Assembly: GCA_030674185.1 (NCBI GenBank)
Contig: JAPXFY010002635.1
Span: 1-25,972 of the forward strand
Source of the DNA: Monoplex corrugatus
Taxonomy: Eukaryota; Mollusca; Gastropoda; Littorinimorpha; Ranellidae
Reading direction: 5' to 3'
DNA: 25,972 nucleotides
Shown here: in pieces, positions 11,399-21,182 of the stretch
Layout: each line of letters opens with the position of its first letter
Position numbering within the stretch: position 1 is the stretch's first letter
The notes under the pieces: generated by a model
Seen by the model: the letters and a program-made list of their open reading frames with translations, nothing else
What the model was told of the DNA's origin: nothing
Database searches by the model: none
Position numbers and translations under genes: made by a program

Positions 11399-11820
11399 GC
11401 AAACAATTAAACGAGAAAAAATAAAGCAGATTCGGTCAAACGATTAAAACATCTCGTCAAAATTGTATGCATATCACGACCCCAAAGCTGATGAAATAGT
11501 CCACATTTTGCAGACTGATTCTGAATTAGACACTAGGAAAAATGGATACAAAATGTCACATTGAGTCTAAAGTACAATATGTCTCTAATCAGTCAGTTGA
11601 CCACACCATCTTAAGTAGTAGTCACTCTTACAGTCTCTACACACTGCATACAACCCGTAGTCAACGCCGACATGTAGTGATGTGACGCATCGACGATGCC
11701 GATGACCACGAAACGAGTAGATGTTATTAATACGCAAAATTACTACGTATAGAAATGACAAAGAAGACACTATGTTGATACTAAGTTTCTTGGAGGCCAT
11801 GGAGCAAATTGCTCAACACG
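11397..11820. other. Unassigned sequence
   Basis: Mixed sequence without repeats, coding similarity or recognisable regulatory signals. Confidence 0.45.
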
Positions 11821-11824
11821 CCCC

Positions 11825-11882
<58 letters not shown>

Positions 11883-12315
11883 TCTGTCTCTCTCTCCTGT
11901 CTGACTGCCTCTGATCTCTGTCTTTCTCTCTCTCTGTGTCTCTCTCTATGTCTCTCTGTTTGTTTCTCTGTCTGTCTCTCTCCTCCCTCCCTCCCTCTCT
12001 CTCTCTCTCTATCTCTCTCTCCCCCCCCTTTTTCTCCCACACATTCTGTCTCTCTCGCTTGCTCTATTACGGTCTCTCTCGCCCTCTTTCTGATTGCCTC
12101 TGTATCTGTCTGTCTGTCTGTCTGTCTCTTTCTCTCTCCTCCCTCCTCCTCTCTCCCTCCCCTCTCCCTCCCCTCTCTCTCTCCCGTCTTTTTATTCTTG
12201 TTATTTCTTCTTATTCCTTCTTCCCTTTCTTCCTTCTTCGTTTTTCTCCTCCTCCTCTTTTTTTTTTTTTTTTTATTCTTGTTCTTCTTTTTCGTCTTCT
12301 TCTTCTTTTTTACAG
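11821..12315. repeat. Polypyrimidine tract: (TC)n, TCTG, CCCT and TTC units
   Basis: A pure TC array at about 11828-11872 is followed by TCTG-interrupted TC, C-rich segments and finally TTC/T-rich sequence ending TTTTTTACAG at about 12315. Purines are rare over roughly 490 bases of the plus strand. Long Ser/Leu/Phe frames are spurious. Confidence 0.95.
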
Positions 12316-12413
12316 GAAATGTACCTTCATTTGACCTGAGAGAATTGATACTTGGTGTCAATGATTTTGTTGTACATTCAGAACGTCATGGAGAGCATTT
12401 GAAATACATGTAA
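12316..12413 (+). other. Short open segment after a splice-acceptor-like tract; weak resemblance to Ty3/gypsy RT
   Basis: After TTTTTTACAG the plus strand reads FDLRELILGVNDFVVHSERH then GEHLKYM and a stop. The pattern DFVVHS-x(4)-EHL resembles the end of the catalytic motif region of Ty3/gypsy RTs (DD-x-VVHS-x(3)-EEHL), with the first Asp replaced by Asn. It could equally be a degenerate exon or chance. No flanking RT motifs were found, so it is left unnamed. Confidence 0.25.
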
Positions 12414-12486
12414 AACAATCTATTTGTAAACGTTTTGTTCTAAACGAAATACAGTTTAGTTCGTACTGTCAAGCGATGGGTTATAT

Positions 12487-14280
12487 TTGCAGCCTCAGCT
12501 CATTCCTGACAAATTCCACAGACAGCCTTCTGACTTCAGACTTGCCATGCTTCGAAGCGCTTTGCAAAATGATTTTTATGTTGCATTCAAATACGAGAGA
12601 CTGCGTGTCGCTGAAGTGATTGATTGGAGGGGGGGGGGGAGGGGCAATCGAATTGAGGCTTTAATCCAGGACTGGACATTAAATGGCCGTTATCCAGAAG
12701 AAATTTAGGCAGATATGAAGACATACACTGAAGTAGCAGAAGAAAAGTTGGCAGGAAAAAAATATAACTAAGCCTTACATCAGCGAGGAAGTTACGGATC
12801 CAGCCAAGTAGAAGAGCCAAGCTTGCAAATCTAGAAGAAAAGAAGATAAAAAACAAAACAAAACAACAACAACAACAACAACAACAAACAAAAAGATATT
12901 AACAGCAAAATTAAAATAGATAAGAACAATTGTCTGGAGGAAGAACATAGAAAATGAGCAAATGAACGTGGAAGATCCAGGGAGCAATTCCAACGGATAA
13001 AGAACGTTCATTCCATCAAATTCCAATCCAAAAATGAGAGCATCAACAACAAAGAGGGCACTATATTGACTGAACCAGACCATACTATAACAGATGGAAT
13101 GAATACGGAGGATTCCCTTTTTTCGCGACAATAGCTACCCCAAGACACCCTCTGCCCTGTCTTGAACTGTCCAGAATCAGAACCAGAACCACTGTTAAAT
13201 GAAATTGAAGCAGCCACCAAGCAAGAAAATCCCCAGGAATTGACAATGCTCCAGGACAATTGTTAAAACATGCTGGAAAAGACGTCCTAAAAGCAATGCA
13301 CCATTTTTGTTGTAACATCTGGCATACTCATCATTGGCCAACAAATCGGACACTTTGAGAATTTGTAATGCTTTATAAGAGTGGCAATGTCAAAATTGCA
13401 ACAACTACAGAACCATTGCCCTTATCAGCCACACCAAAAGATTTTGCTCATAATTATTCTCAACATATTGAAGCCCAAGATAGAAAAAGAATTATGTGAC
13501 TGCCAGGCGGGCTATAGATCCAACAGTGGTACAACTGTCATGTTATTTGTGTAACAAGTACTTAGAAAGAAAGTAAAAAGCACTGAAAAAGCAGCTTTTG
13601 TCACCTTCATAGACTATAGTAAAGCATTTGATAGCGTTATTCATCACCACCTATTCAACGCGATGGTCAAAATGGGGTTTCCTAACATATCTAAACATAT
13701 CACTTCACTAATTTTCCTCATTATACAAAAGACCAAAAGCTATAATTAGACAGAACAGTCAGGAATGCGAATTCTTCAACATCCACATGGGAGTTAGACA
13801 ATGTTATATCCTTCACCATATCTCTTTAGCATTTACACGGTGCAGATCATGACAGAATACTGATATAGAATGCATGGGCATAAAGATAGGAGTAAAAGAA
13901 ACTTACAAGCCTTCGTTATGCCTATGAAACTGTGCAATTAGCAGACAACATTACAAGTGTGGAAAGAATTCTATACAGGGTGGACGCAGCGGGCAAAAAG
14001 GCTGGCCTAAACTTGAATGCCAAGAAAGCAACAGTGCCACACATGAAAGGCAAAGACACTGAAAATCATCATTACATCTTAATTAGTCAGGTTCATTTAG
14101 AAAATGTTAAAAATTTTAAATATCTTGGATCTGTAAAAACTGACAATGGAACCTGCTCTAACAACGTCAAAATAAGAATTGGAGTAACACAACAAAAATG
14201 GTCCAACTCAACAACATCTGGAAAGACAGAGGCATACCAAATGGCCTGAAAATTGAACTTTTAAAATGTTTGATCTGGCT
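12487..14280 (+). pseudogene. RTE-like LINE copy C, part 1: linker and RT domain, heavily decayed
   Basis: The first part (12487-13200) reads like the post-endonuclease linker of RTE-type elements, with many stops and an AAC microsatellite at about 12853-12890. RT motifs then follow in shifting frames: SPGIDNAPGQLLKHAGKDVL (about 13231), NNYRTIALISHTKR (about 13400), VTFIDYSKAFDSVIHHHLF (motif A, about 13600), MGVRQCYILHHISL (motif B) and LRYAYETVQLAD at about 13908, where the YADD aspartates have become Tyr and Glu. The thumb follows with NFKYLGSVKTDNG and IWKDRGIPNGLKIELLKCLI up to 14280. Reading continues at 16141 with MIYGCEA after removal of copy B. The catalytic site is dead. Its own 5' end is unclear. 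Confidence 0.82.
12845..12896. repeat. (AAC)n microsatellite inside copy C
   Basis: AAAAC units pass into about eight AAC units. A G-run (GGGGGGGGGG) at about 12629-12642 is a second simple repeat in the same linker. Confidence 0.9.
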
Positions 14281-14286
14281 ATCATG
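14281..14286. repeat. Target-site duplication, left copy (copy B in copy C)
   Basis: ATCATG, repeated at 16135-16140 immediately after the TGA tail of copy B. Joining across one copy restores the C reading ...IMIYGCEA apart from a nearby 1-base loss. Confidence 0.75.
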
Positions 14287-16119
14287 GTGAAAGAAAGGAG
14301 AAAGGCAAAGGGAAAGGAGGAAAGATACAAGAAGATAAACAAAGAAATCAGGAATAGGTGCAATGAAGCTACGGAAGCTTGGCTGAAAACAAAATGCAAA
14401 GAACTAAAGACCAACACAAAACAGATCCTCACGGTATGTACAGAAGACTTGAAGAAATTGTCCACAGGAAAAAGACATGTACATCAATTGGTTGCTTAAA
14501 CTCGAAAGATGGTACGCTTATCATGGAAAAAGACAAACTATTAGACAGATGGGGAGATTACATTAAAGACCTTTTCGAATATGACAGAAATGAAGAATAC
14601 ATTATAAGTAAGAATGTTGAAGGACCACCCATAATGAAAGATGAAGTTAGAGCAGCATTGAAAAAGACGAAACCAGGAAAAGACCAGGACCAGACAATAT
14701 TACTGCAGAGATGATTGAAGTCCTGGAGGAGTTTGTTATTGATAAAATGAGACTACTCCTAAATGGGATTTATAACACTGGAAAAATCCTTAAGATATGT
14801 CAAAATCAATTGCTGTTCCAAAGAAAACAGGGGCTAAGAATGCGAACTCCATCGCACAATCGGCTTGATGAGTCATGTAACAAAAATCCTATTAAGAATA
14901 ATCATGATGAGGATAAGGAATAGAGCCAAAAGAGAAATAGCGGGAGAACAGTGTCGATGTGTGGAAGGGAAAGGACGTATTAATGCCGTATACATCTTTA
15001 GAAATATCATGGATAGGTCAATCGAGTTGAATCAGGACTTATATTTATGCTTTGTTGATTATACCAAGGTTTTCGATTGGGTAAGGCATGAAGAATTGAT
15101 CAACCAACTAGGAAGACTCAATATTGATCGAAAAGATCTACGAATGATCAGAAATATGTATCGGGAACAAACAGCTGCAATGAGAATAGAGAACAATATA
15201 AGCTGTATCCAAAATATCAAAAGAGGAGTCAGACAAGGTTGTGTTTTGTCACGAGATCTGTTTTCACTTTTCAGCGAAAAAATCATGAGAAACCTTGAAG
15301 AATGCCCTGAAGTAAAGGTTGGGGGAAAATGATAAACAACATTCGATATGCAGATGACACATTGCTAATTGCAGAAAATGAAAGGGACCTACAAAACCTT
15401 GTGAATATAACAGAAATAGAGAGGAAAAATAAAGGGTTGGAGCTAAATAGCGAGAAGACTGAAGTCATGGTAAACAGTGTACAAACATGAAATCCCCTCA
15501 TGCAAAATAACAGCAAGCGGCACAACCTTGGGACAGGTTCATAAGTTTAAATATCTGGGAACGATGATCTCACCAGACGGTAGATGCACATCAGAAATAG
15601 CCAGCAGAATCGGCCGAACCAAAACAGCATTCAAGAAGATGAAAAGCATTCTTACCAACAAATGCCTATCAATTAACATCAGGAAAAGAGTTCTTGAATG
15701 TTATATAGAACCGATAATGTTATACGGTTGTGAGGCTTGGACAGTCAACAAGCAAAGCCAGAACAAGATTGAGGCAGCAGAGACGAGGTTTCTAAGAAGA
15801 ATGTTGAGAGTTCCATGGACAGCAAAGAAAACAAACGAGCCAAACTTGATGGAGGCAGACACAAGAAGATCATCCTTAAGGAAGATTAGGAAAAGACAAG
15901 AAACATGTATAGGCCATTTTATGTGGAAAGGGGAATTAGACCACCTGGTCACAACAGAAAGCTGGAGGAAAAGGAAGCAATAGGTAGACCCAGGGAAAAA
16001 TATTGGACGGACTTGCAGGGTGACTGAGAACAGAGAGGGTGGAAGATGTGCTTGCGGCAACAAGGGACAGATACATATGGAAGGCCATGATCGCCAACGC
16101 CATGCGGCAGGGCACTTGA
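14287..16119 (+). pseudogene. Copy B ORF: linker, RT and C-terminal tail, broken by frameshifts
   Basis: Order on the plus strand: linker ERRKAKGKEERYKKINKEIR; DGTLIMEKDKLLDRWGDYIK then EGPPIMKDEVRAALKKTKPG (RT motif 0, about 14620-14690); YLCFVDYTKVFDWVRHEELI (motif A, about 15041); IKRGVRQGCVLSRDLFSLFS (motif B); INNIRYADDTLLIAENERDL with the intact YADD at 15347-15358; FKYLGTMISPDGRCTSEI; ECYIEPIMLYGCEAWTVNKQ; RRMLRVPWTAKKTNE; IGHFMWKGELDHL; and a final IANAMRQGT with TGA stop. Frames change at roughly 14370, 14710, 14870, 15330 and 15480, and again near 15980. The stop codon is the first TGA of the terminal array. Confidence 0.87.
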
Positions 16120-16134
16120 TGATGATGATGATGA
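16117..16134. repeat. (TGA)n terminal repeat of copy B
   Basis: Six TGA units. The first is the stop codon of the ORF, so the 3' UTR is only the repeat, as expected for RTE-type elements. Copy A has the same arrangement at about 5289-5306. Confidence 0.85.
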
Positions 16135-16140
16135 ATCATG
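16135..16140. repeat. Target-site duplication, right copy (copy B in copy C)
   Basis: ATCATG, pairing with 14281-14286. Confidence 0.75.
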
Positions 16141-16600
16141 ATTTATGGCTGTGAAGCCTGACCTTTCAAAAAAGCCGATCGGAAAAGAATTGAGGCAGCA
16201 CATACGTGTTTTGTTTGTTTGTTTGTTTGTTTTTTCGGAGAATACTACGCGTCAAATGGGCGGATAGAATAACTAATGAAAGTGTCCTGGAAAACAAACA
16301 AAAAAAAACTTGATACCACTAGAAAACTACTAACAGATATCAATTAGAGAAGACTAAACTATATTGGCCATGTGTCACGTAGCAAGAACACGGACCTCAT
16401 AGCAAACATTTTTCAAGGAAAATCAAGCAAAAAGGAAGAAAGGCAGACCTCCAGTCTCATACATCAAGAACATAATCAACATCAATGGCCTAAATATTCA
16501 AGAAGTTGTCCACAAAAATCAACACAGAGCAGTTTGGAGGGGGCTGGTGGTGTCAAAGTTTGCAGCGGTCAACATTGAACCTGGTAACGTCGACAGGTGA
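16141..16600 (+). pseudogene. RTE-like copy C, part 2: C-terminal tail
   Basis: Continues C after the nested copy B: MIYGCEA (first two codons within the ATCATG duplication), FKKADRKRIEAAHT, a (TTTG)n microsatellite (16208-16236) splitting the next motif, then RVKWADRITNESVLE, RRLNYIGHVSRSKNTDLIAN and FQGKSS. The end reads SKFAAVNIEPGNVDR with a TGA stop at 16598-16600. Motif order equals that of copy D (10155-10510). Stops and frame changes are frequent. Confidence 0.83.
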
Positions 16601-16689
16601 GACTAGTGAGAATCATTTGAATAATTTCGTTGTTCATTGTGACAAAGTTTCTTTCTTTAAAAAATGCATATCATCTAATGTTCAAACTG

Positions 16690-16729
16690 TTGAAAAGTGA
16701 GTGACGTACTCTTAAAGCATTCTGAGCCG

Positions 16730-16807
<78 letters not shown>

Positions 16808-16922
16808 TCCACGACTAGCATCTCATATTACAGATGAAGCAATAGCAATCCCAGACTCTCTCTCTCTCTCTCTTCCTTTGTTGAAATGTGAGTGACGTAC
16901 TCTTAAAGCATTCTGAGCCGCT

Positions 16923-16986
<64 letters not shown>
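16690..16986. repeat. 191-bp direct duplication containing (TC)n arrays
   Basis: A segment with GTGAGTGACGTACTCTTAAA followed by a TC array begins at 16690 and again at 16881, offset 191 bases, nearly identical. TC arrays lie at 16735-16803, 16855-16873 and 16923-16986. The last abuts the 5' end of LINE fragment V1. Confidence 0.88.
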
Positions 16987-16989
<3 letters not shown>

Positions 16990-17629
16990 CAGTCTTTGAG
17001 AGATAATTCTATTGCACAAATACCTGAACACCGTCTACTGGGAGTTCTCATTGATCATAATCTTACCTGGCAAAACCACATTGATTATTTATGCAGGATT
17101 ATCTCCAAGAACTTTATTTATTCTGTCCAAATTAAGATATCTAACAGATACAAACACACGCCAATTATTTTATAATGCTCATATTAAATCGCACATAGAT
17201 TATGCCTCTACACTGTGGGATAGCTCATGTGAAGTTCATCTAAAAACAATTGAACACCTTACATAGGAGGGCAGCAAAACTTATCATGCCAGATCCCACT
17301 TTAACAATAGATGAAAAACTTAAACAATTAGGAATCCTCCCTCTAAAGTCACACTTAATGTTCAATAAAGGTCTCACAATGTTTAAAGTATCAAAAAGGA
17401 ATGTTCCGCAATATCTTCTCAATTTGTTTAATCAGAATGTGCGATCATACTCAAACTCAAGACAAAATCAATTCAAAATTATCCGTCCAAGAATTGACAT
17501 ATATAAAAGTAGATTATCGTTTTCTGGTGCACAACTATGGAACACCCTCCCCCCAAATATCACAAACACTCAATCACTCTCTTCCTTCAAAGTTACTTTA
17601 TTTAAATACCTGACGTCAATGTCGTAGAT
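16987..17629 (+). pseudogene. LINE V1: RT thumb and C-terminus, CR1/Jockey-like
   Basis: Starts directly after the TC array at SLRDNSIAQIPEHRLLG. The sequence continues LIDHNLTWQNHIDYLCRI (the LGV-x-ID-x-x-L-x-W-x-x-HI thumb motif), a frameshift caused by an extra T, YLTDTNTRQLFYNAHIKSHI, HRRAAKLIMPDPTLTIDEKL, LGILPLKSHLMFNKGL, VPQYLLNLFNQNV, FSGAQLWNTLPPNIT and SLSSFKVTLFKYLTSMS with stop. The RT palm is absent (5'-truncated). It is near-identical to V2 (21562-21989) over the shared 400 bp and differs from it by two small indels, so both are recent copies of one family. The motif grammar matches LINE H. Confidence 0.88.
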
Positions 17630-18072
17630 TACCTCAGTTAGCAACAATAACGTCAGCTGCCTTTCAACCTATGACATCTAATCTAGTCAATGTTGTGTGT
17701 GTGTGGTGTGTGTGTGTGTGTGTGTGTGTGTATGCACAATGATAATTTGTGTTCTTTTTGTTTGTTTGTTTTTCTCTTTAACATTATTGATATTTTAACA
17801 GTTCAAACAGCCAACCAGTATTTCTTTCTGTATTATATGCGATGATTTGTTGATGACTCTATGACGTCTTTGATTCTCTCTTGCTTCTTCTTTATTTCTC
17901 ATTGCCTTTGTTCATTTTGTTTGTTTGTTTGTTTTTTGCTTTGCTTGCTTGCCCATCTTATCTGTTAGCCATATTGTCTGTTTGTTTGGTTGGCTCTTAT
18001 CTGCTGTCTGTATTTGTCACCTTTCTCCAACTGTTATCCATATCATGCTTGTATCTCTCTTCTCCTATCAAG

Positions 18073-18416
18073 AAAAACGGCGCTTGATTATGGTTACTAT
18101 TCTTGATTTATTTATGTCTTATTACATGAATTATTGATTTGTTTACACATGTATGATATTTCTATTATACATATGCGTTTATCATTACTGTAATTTCCTG
18201 TTGTCGAAAGTACAATTTACTTTATTGTTTTATCTATACATTTGTCTATTTGACTTCATATCATCTGTTGATTTTCTGTCTCCTACAGAATTTTATGTGT
18301 TTATGCCTTCAATCGACCCAATGTTTGCTACCCCCCCCCCCCCTTTTTTTTCTTTTTCCCTCTAATCATCCTTCTGAACTGCTCTTTTTTTTACCTCCAT
18401 TTATTATTTTTGGGTT

Positions 18417-18470
<54 letters not shown>

Positions 18471-19418
18471 TAGTGGTAATTGTTGTAGTAGTGTTAATAT
18501 TTTCTGTGTGTAATCAGAATAGCCGCAGTAAAAATAGTGACAGCAAATTAATTTCATCTTCTTTGATTTGATTGTAAGAACATTAGTCTATTTGACGCTT
18601 GATTTATCTTCTATAATTTTTTCACATGTAATGTTTCTTCTCCCTCTATTTCATTTATTTTGTTTTATCTTATTACTATTTTGTTTACTGTGTTTTCATC
18701 CCCTCCTCCTCCTCTTCCTTCTTCTTCCTCCTCTTCTTCATCTTATTTTTATTAAAAACGGCGCTTGATTATGTTTACTATTCTTGATTTATTTATGTCT
18801 TATTACATGAATTATTGATTTGTTTACACATGTATGATATTTCTATTATACATATGCGTTTATCATTACTGTAATTTCCTATTGTCGAAAGTAAAATTTA
18901 CTTTATTTATCTATCTATACATTTGTCTATTTGACTTCATATCATCTGTTGATTTTCTGTCTCCTACAGAATTTTATGTGTTTATGCCTTCAATCGACCC
19001 AATGTTTGCTACCCCCCCCCCCCCCCTGTTTTTGTTGTTGTTTTTTTTCTATTTTCCCCCCCTCTAATCATCCTTCTGAACTGCTCTTTTTTCTACCTCC
19101 ATTTATTATCTTTGGGTTTAGTAGTAGTAGTAGTAGTAATAGTGGTAGTAGTGGTAATTGTTGTAGCAGTGTTAATATTTTTTGTGTGTAATCAGAAAAT
19201 TGATTTCATCTTCTTTGATTTAATTGTAAGAACATTAGTCTATTTGACGCTTGATTTATCTTCTATAAATTTGTCACATGTAATGTTTCTTCTCCCTCTA
19301 TTTCATTTTATTTTGTTTTATCTTATTACTATTTTGTTTACTGTGTTTTCCTCTCCTCCTCCTCTTCCTCCTCCTCCTCTTCCTTCTTCTTCTTCCTCTT
19401 CTTCGTCTTATTTTTATT
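18073..19418. repeat. 681-bp tandem duplication
   Basis: Unit 1 is 18073-18753 and unit 2 is 18754-19418. Both begin AAAAACGGCGCTTGATTATG and share a T-rich body, a C run, a TAG array and a TC/TTC-rich end. Offsets are constant at 681 until the C run, after which length differences in the simple repeats appear. The high identity implies a recent event. Confidence 0.93.
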
Positions 19419-19507
19419 ATTATCACTATCATTATCTTTCTTTCTTTATTTACTTATCTACCTGCTCATCTGTCTATCTATCTATCTATACTATCTACCT
19501 CTCTCTC

Positions 19508-19543
<36 letters not shown>

Positions 19544-19546
<3 letters not shown>

Positions 19547-19621
19547 CTAAGTGCTGACTGTGTACGTTTCTTGATTTCATTGTCTCTAAGTGCTGACTGT
19601 GTACGTTTCTTGATTTCATTG
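19544..19621. repeat. 39-bp tandem duplication
   Basis: Two copies of a 39-bp unit beginning TCTCTAAGTGCTGACTG, at 19544-19582 and 19583-19621. Confidence 0.95.
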
Positions 19622-19748
19622 TATCTTAATTTTAGTATTCAACATGTATTTTCCTTAAGCTGTACTTGTTACTATAAACAAATGTCATGTGTATAGAATA
19701 GCAACGGCAAGTTTGAAAAATGGCTTCTAGCCAATAGCTTTTACCGTT

Positions 19749-19791
19749 GAAAAATAAAGCATCATTGGCATTGTCATTGTCATTGTCATTG
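19749..19791 (+). repeat. Hexamer (CATTGT)n terminal array
   Basis: ATAAAGCATCATTGGCATTG is followed by repeated TCATTG units. It is the likely 3' terminus of LINE V1. Confidence 0.6.
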
Positions 19792-19796
19792 TCCAC

Positions 19797-20576
19797 CCCC
19801 CTCTCTCCCTGTTTTCTGTTTCTGTCTCTCTCTGTCACGTGTCTGGCTGGCTGGCTATCTCTCTATCTATTTCTGGCTCTCTGGCTCTCTCTGTCTTTGT
19901 CTCTGTCTGTCTGTATGTCTGTTTGTCTGTCTGTCTCTTTCACCCCCCCCCCCTCTTATTCTCTGTCTCCAACTGTCTGTCTGTGTCTCTTTGTATGTCC
20001 ATATGTCTGTCCGTCTGTCTCTGTCTCTCTGTCTGTGCTCTGTCTCTGTCTCTCTCTTCTCCACCCTCTCTCTCTTCTTCTGTCAGTATGTCTGTCAGTC
20101 AGATTTCCTGTCTATTGCAGTCTCTCTCTGTCTCTCTCTGTTTCTCTCTGTCTCTGTCCGTCTGTTTTTTTTCCTGTTTTTTTTGTCCTCCTGTGTGTCT
20201 GTTTGTCTGTCTGTCTCTCTAACCTTGTCTCTGTCTGTCTCTGTCTTACAGTCTCTCTCTCTCTCTCTTACTGTCTCTCTCTTGCTCTCTCTCTTCTTTT
20301 CTCTCTCTCTCTCTTACTGTCTCTGTTTCTTACTGTCTCTCTTCTTTCTCTCTCTTCTCTCTCTTTCTCTCTCTCTCTCTCTTTCTCTCTCTGTCTCTTC
20401 GTCTCTCTGTCTGTCTGCCTTTGTCTCTGTCTGTCTGTCTGTTTTTCTGTCTTTCTGTCTCTCTATCTATGTCTGGCTGTCCGTCTTTCATTCCGTCTGT
20501 CTGTCTGTCTGTCTCTGTCTCTGTCTCTCTCTGTTTCTCTCTGTCCTCTGTCTCTGTCTCTCACTGTCTGTCTCTG

Positions 20577-20613
<37 letters not shown>

Positions 20614-20765
20614 GTGTCTTTTTTTCCCTGTGTCTCTGTCTCTTTGTCTCATTGTCTTTTTGTCTCTCACTGTGTCTCTGTCTCTGTCTCTTTCTGTCTT
20701 TCTATCTTTCTTTCTCTTTCTCTTCTGTCCTCCTCCCTCTCTCGTCGTCCTCTCCCTCTTTCTTT
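19797..20765. repeat. Long TC/TCTG polypyrimidine tract
   Basis: About 970 bases of CT, TCTG, TGTC and C-rich units, with G as nearly the only purine. Every reading frame is open for long stretches (Ser/Leu/Cys/Val) as a simple consequence of composition; none is a gene. Confidence 0.96.
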
Positions 20766-21182
20766 GCGTATGCACGTCGCGAACGAATTTATGTCTAACT
20801 TTTCGTCACACATGAAGTGGTAACATGTGCCTGAGAATAATTCATGAGGGCTTATAAGCAAGTTCATCACACCTCTAGCACTTCTGCGTCATTCTCACTT
20901 TCTGCTTTCAAGAGAACAGGTATGATAAGCATATTTTGAGATATTTATTATTTCATTAAGATATTTTCAATAGTTTTGGGATATGATGATTATCAGTTGG
21001 CCTTGTTTGTTTGTTTTTGCTTTATTTATTTTTTATCTATTTATTTTCTTAAACTATTATTGTTCTTGTTATTTATTTTTCGATTAAGTTCTTTGCTTGT
21101 TTAGCTCAAAGTTGAGTAGGTATGCCGGATAGAGAGTTGTAAATACGTAAGGCAGCAAGAATGTTTGCTGTAAATTTTAGCT
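20766..21182. other. Unassigned spacer
   Basis: AT-rich sequence without recognisable genes. A sequence resembling a splice donor (GAGAACAGGTATGATAAG, about 20911) is the only gene-like signal, and I do not think it is meaningful alone. Confidence 0.4.

Larger units (their letters stand above)
14287..16134 (+). mobile_element. RTE-like LINE copy B, 5'-truncated, nested in copy C
   Basis: About 1.85 kb bounded by a 6-bp direct repeat, starting in the linker and ending in a TGATGA array. It shares more than 300 bp of close similarity with copy A. It sits in the same orientation as its host C but is a different subfamily: its tail keeps PWTAKKTNE and SLRKIRKRQETCIGHF, whereas that of C reads RVKWADRITNESVL. 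C was broken at the codons just before MIYGCEA, and that text resumes exactly after B. Confidence 0.88.
17630..19791 (+). mobile_element. Presumed 3' UTR of LINE V1 with internal duplications
   Basis: No coding content. It holds a GT array (17694-17731), T-rich sequence, two TAG arrays (18417-18478, 19119-19155), C runs (about 18331 and 19012), an ATCT array (about 19475-19546) and the duplications annotated separately. It ends in AATAAAGCATCATTGG followed by a CATTGT-unit array up to about 19791, which fits the short terminal repeats of CR1-type elements. That this whole stretch belongs to V1 is inference from position and from this terminal array. Confidence 0.5.

Noticed and set aside
13932..14249. 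Short host gene of about 105 codons
   Set aside because: It is the RT thumb of copy C (KYLGSVKTDNG context), one of several frame pieces of a dead element.
17881..19191. Paired hydrophobic small proteins in the duplicated block
   Set aside because: T-rich DNA gives Phe/Leu-rich frames. The pairing merely reflects the 681-bp duplication, and there is no codon-level conservation pattern.
19747..20823. A 358-codon open frame with apparent hydrophobic repeats
   Set aside because: It lies entirely in the polypyrimidine tract, and three frames are open in parallel.
20905..20930. Splice donor marking a host exon
   Set aside because: A single GT-containing match without an open reading frame, acceptor or conserved protein nearby.
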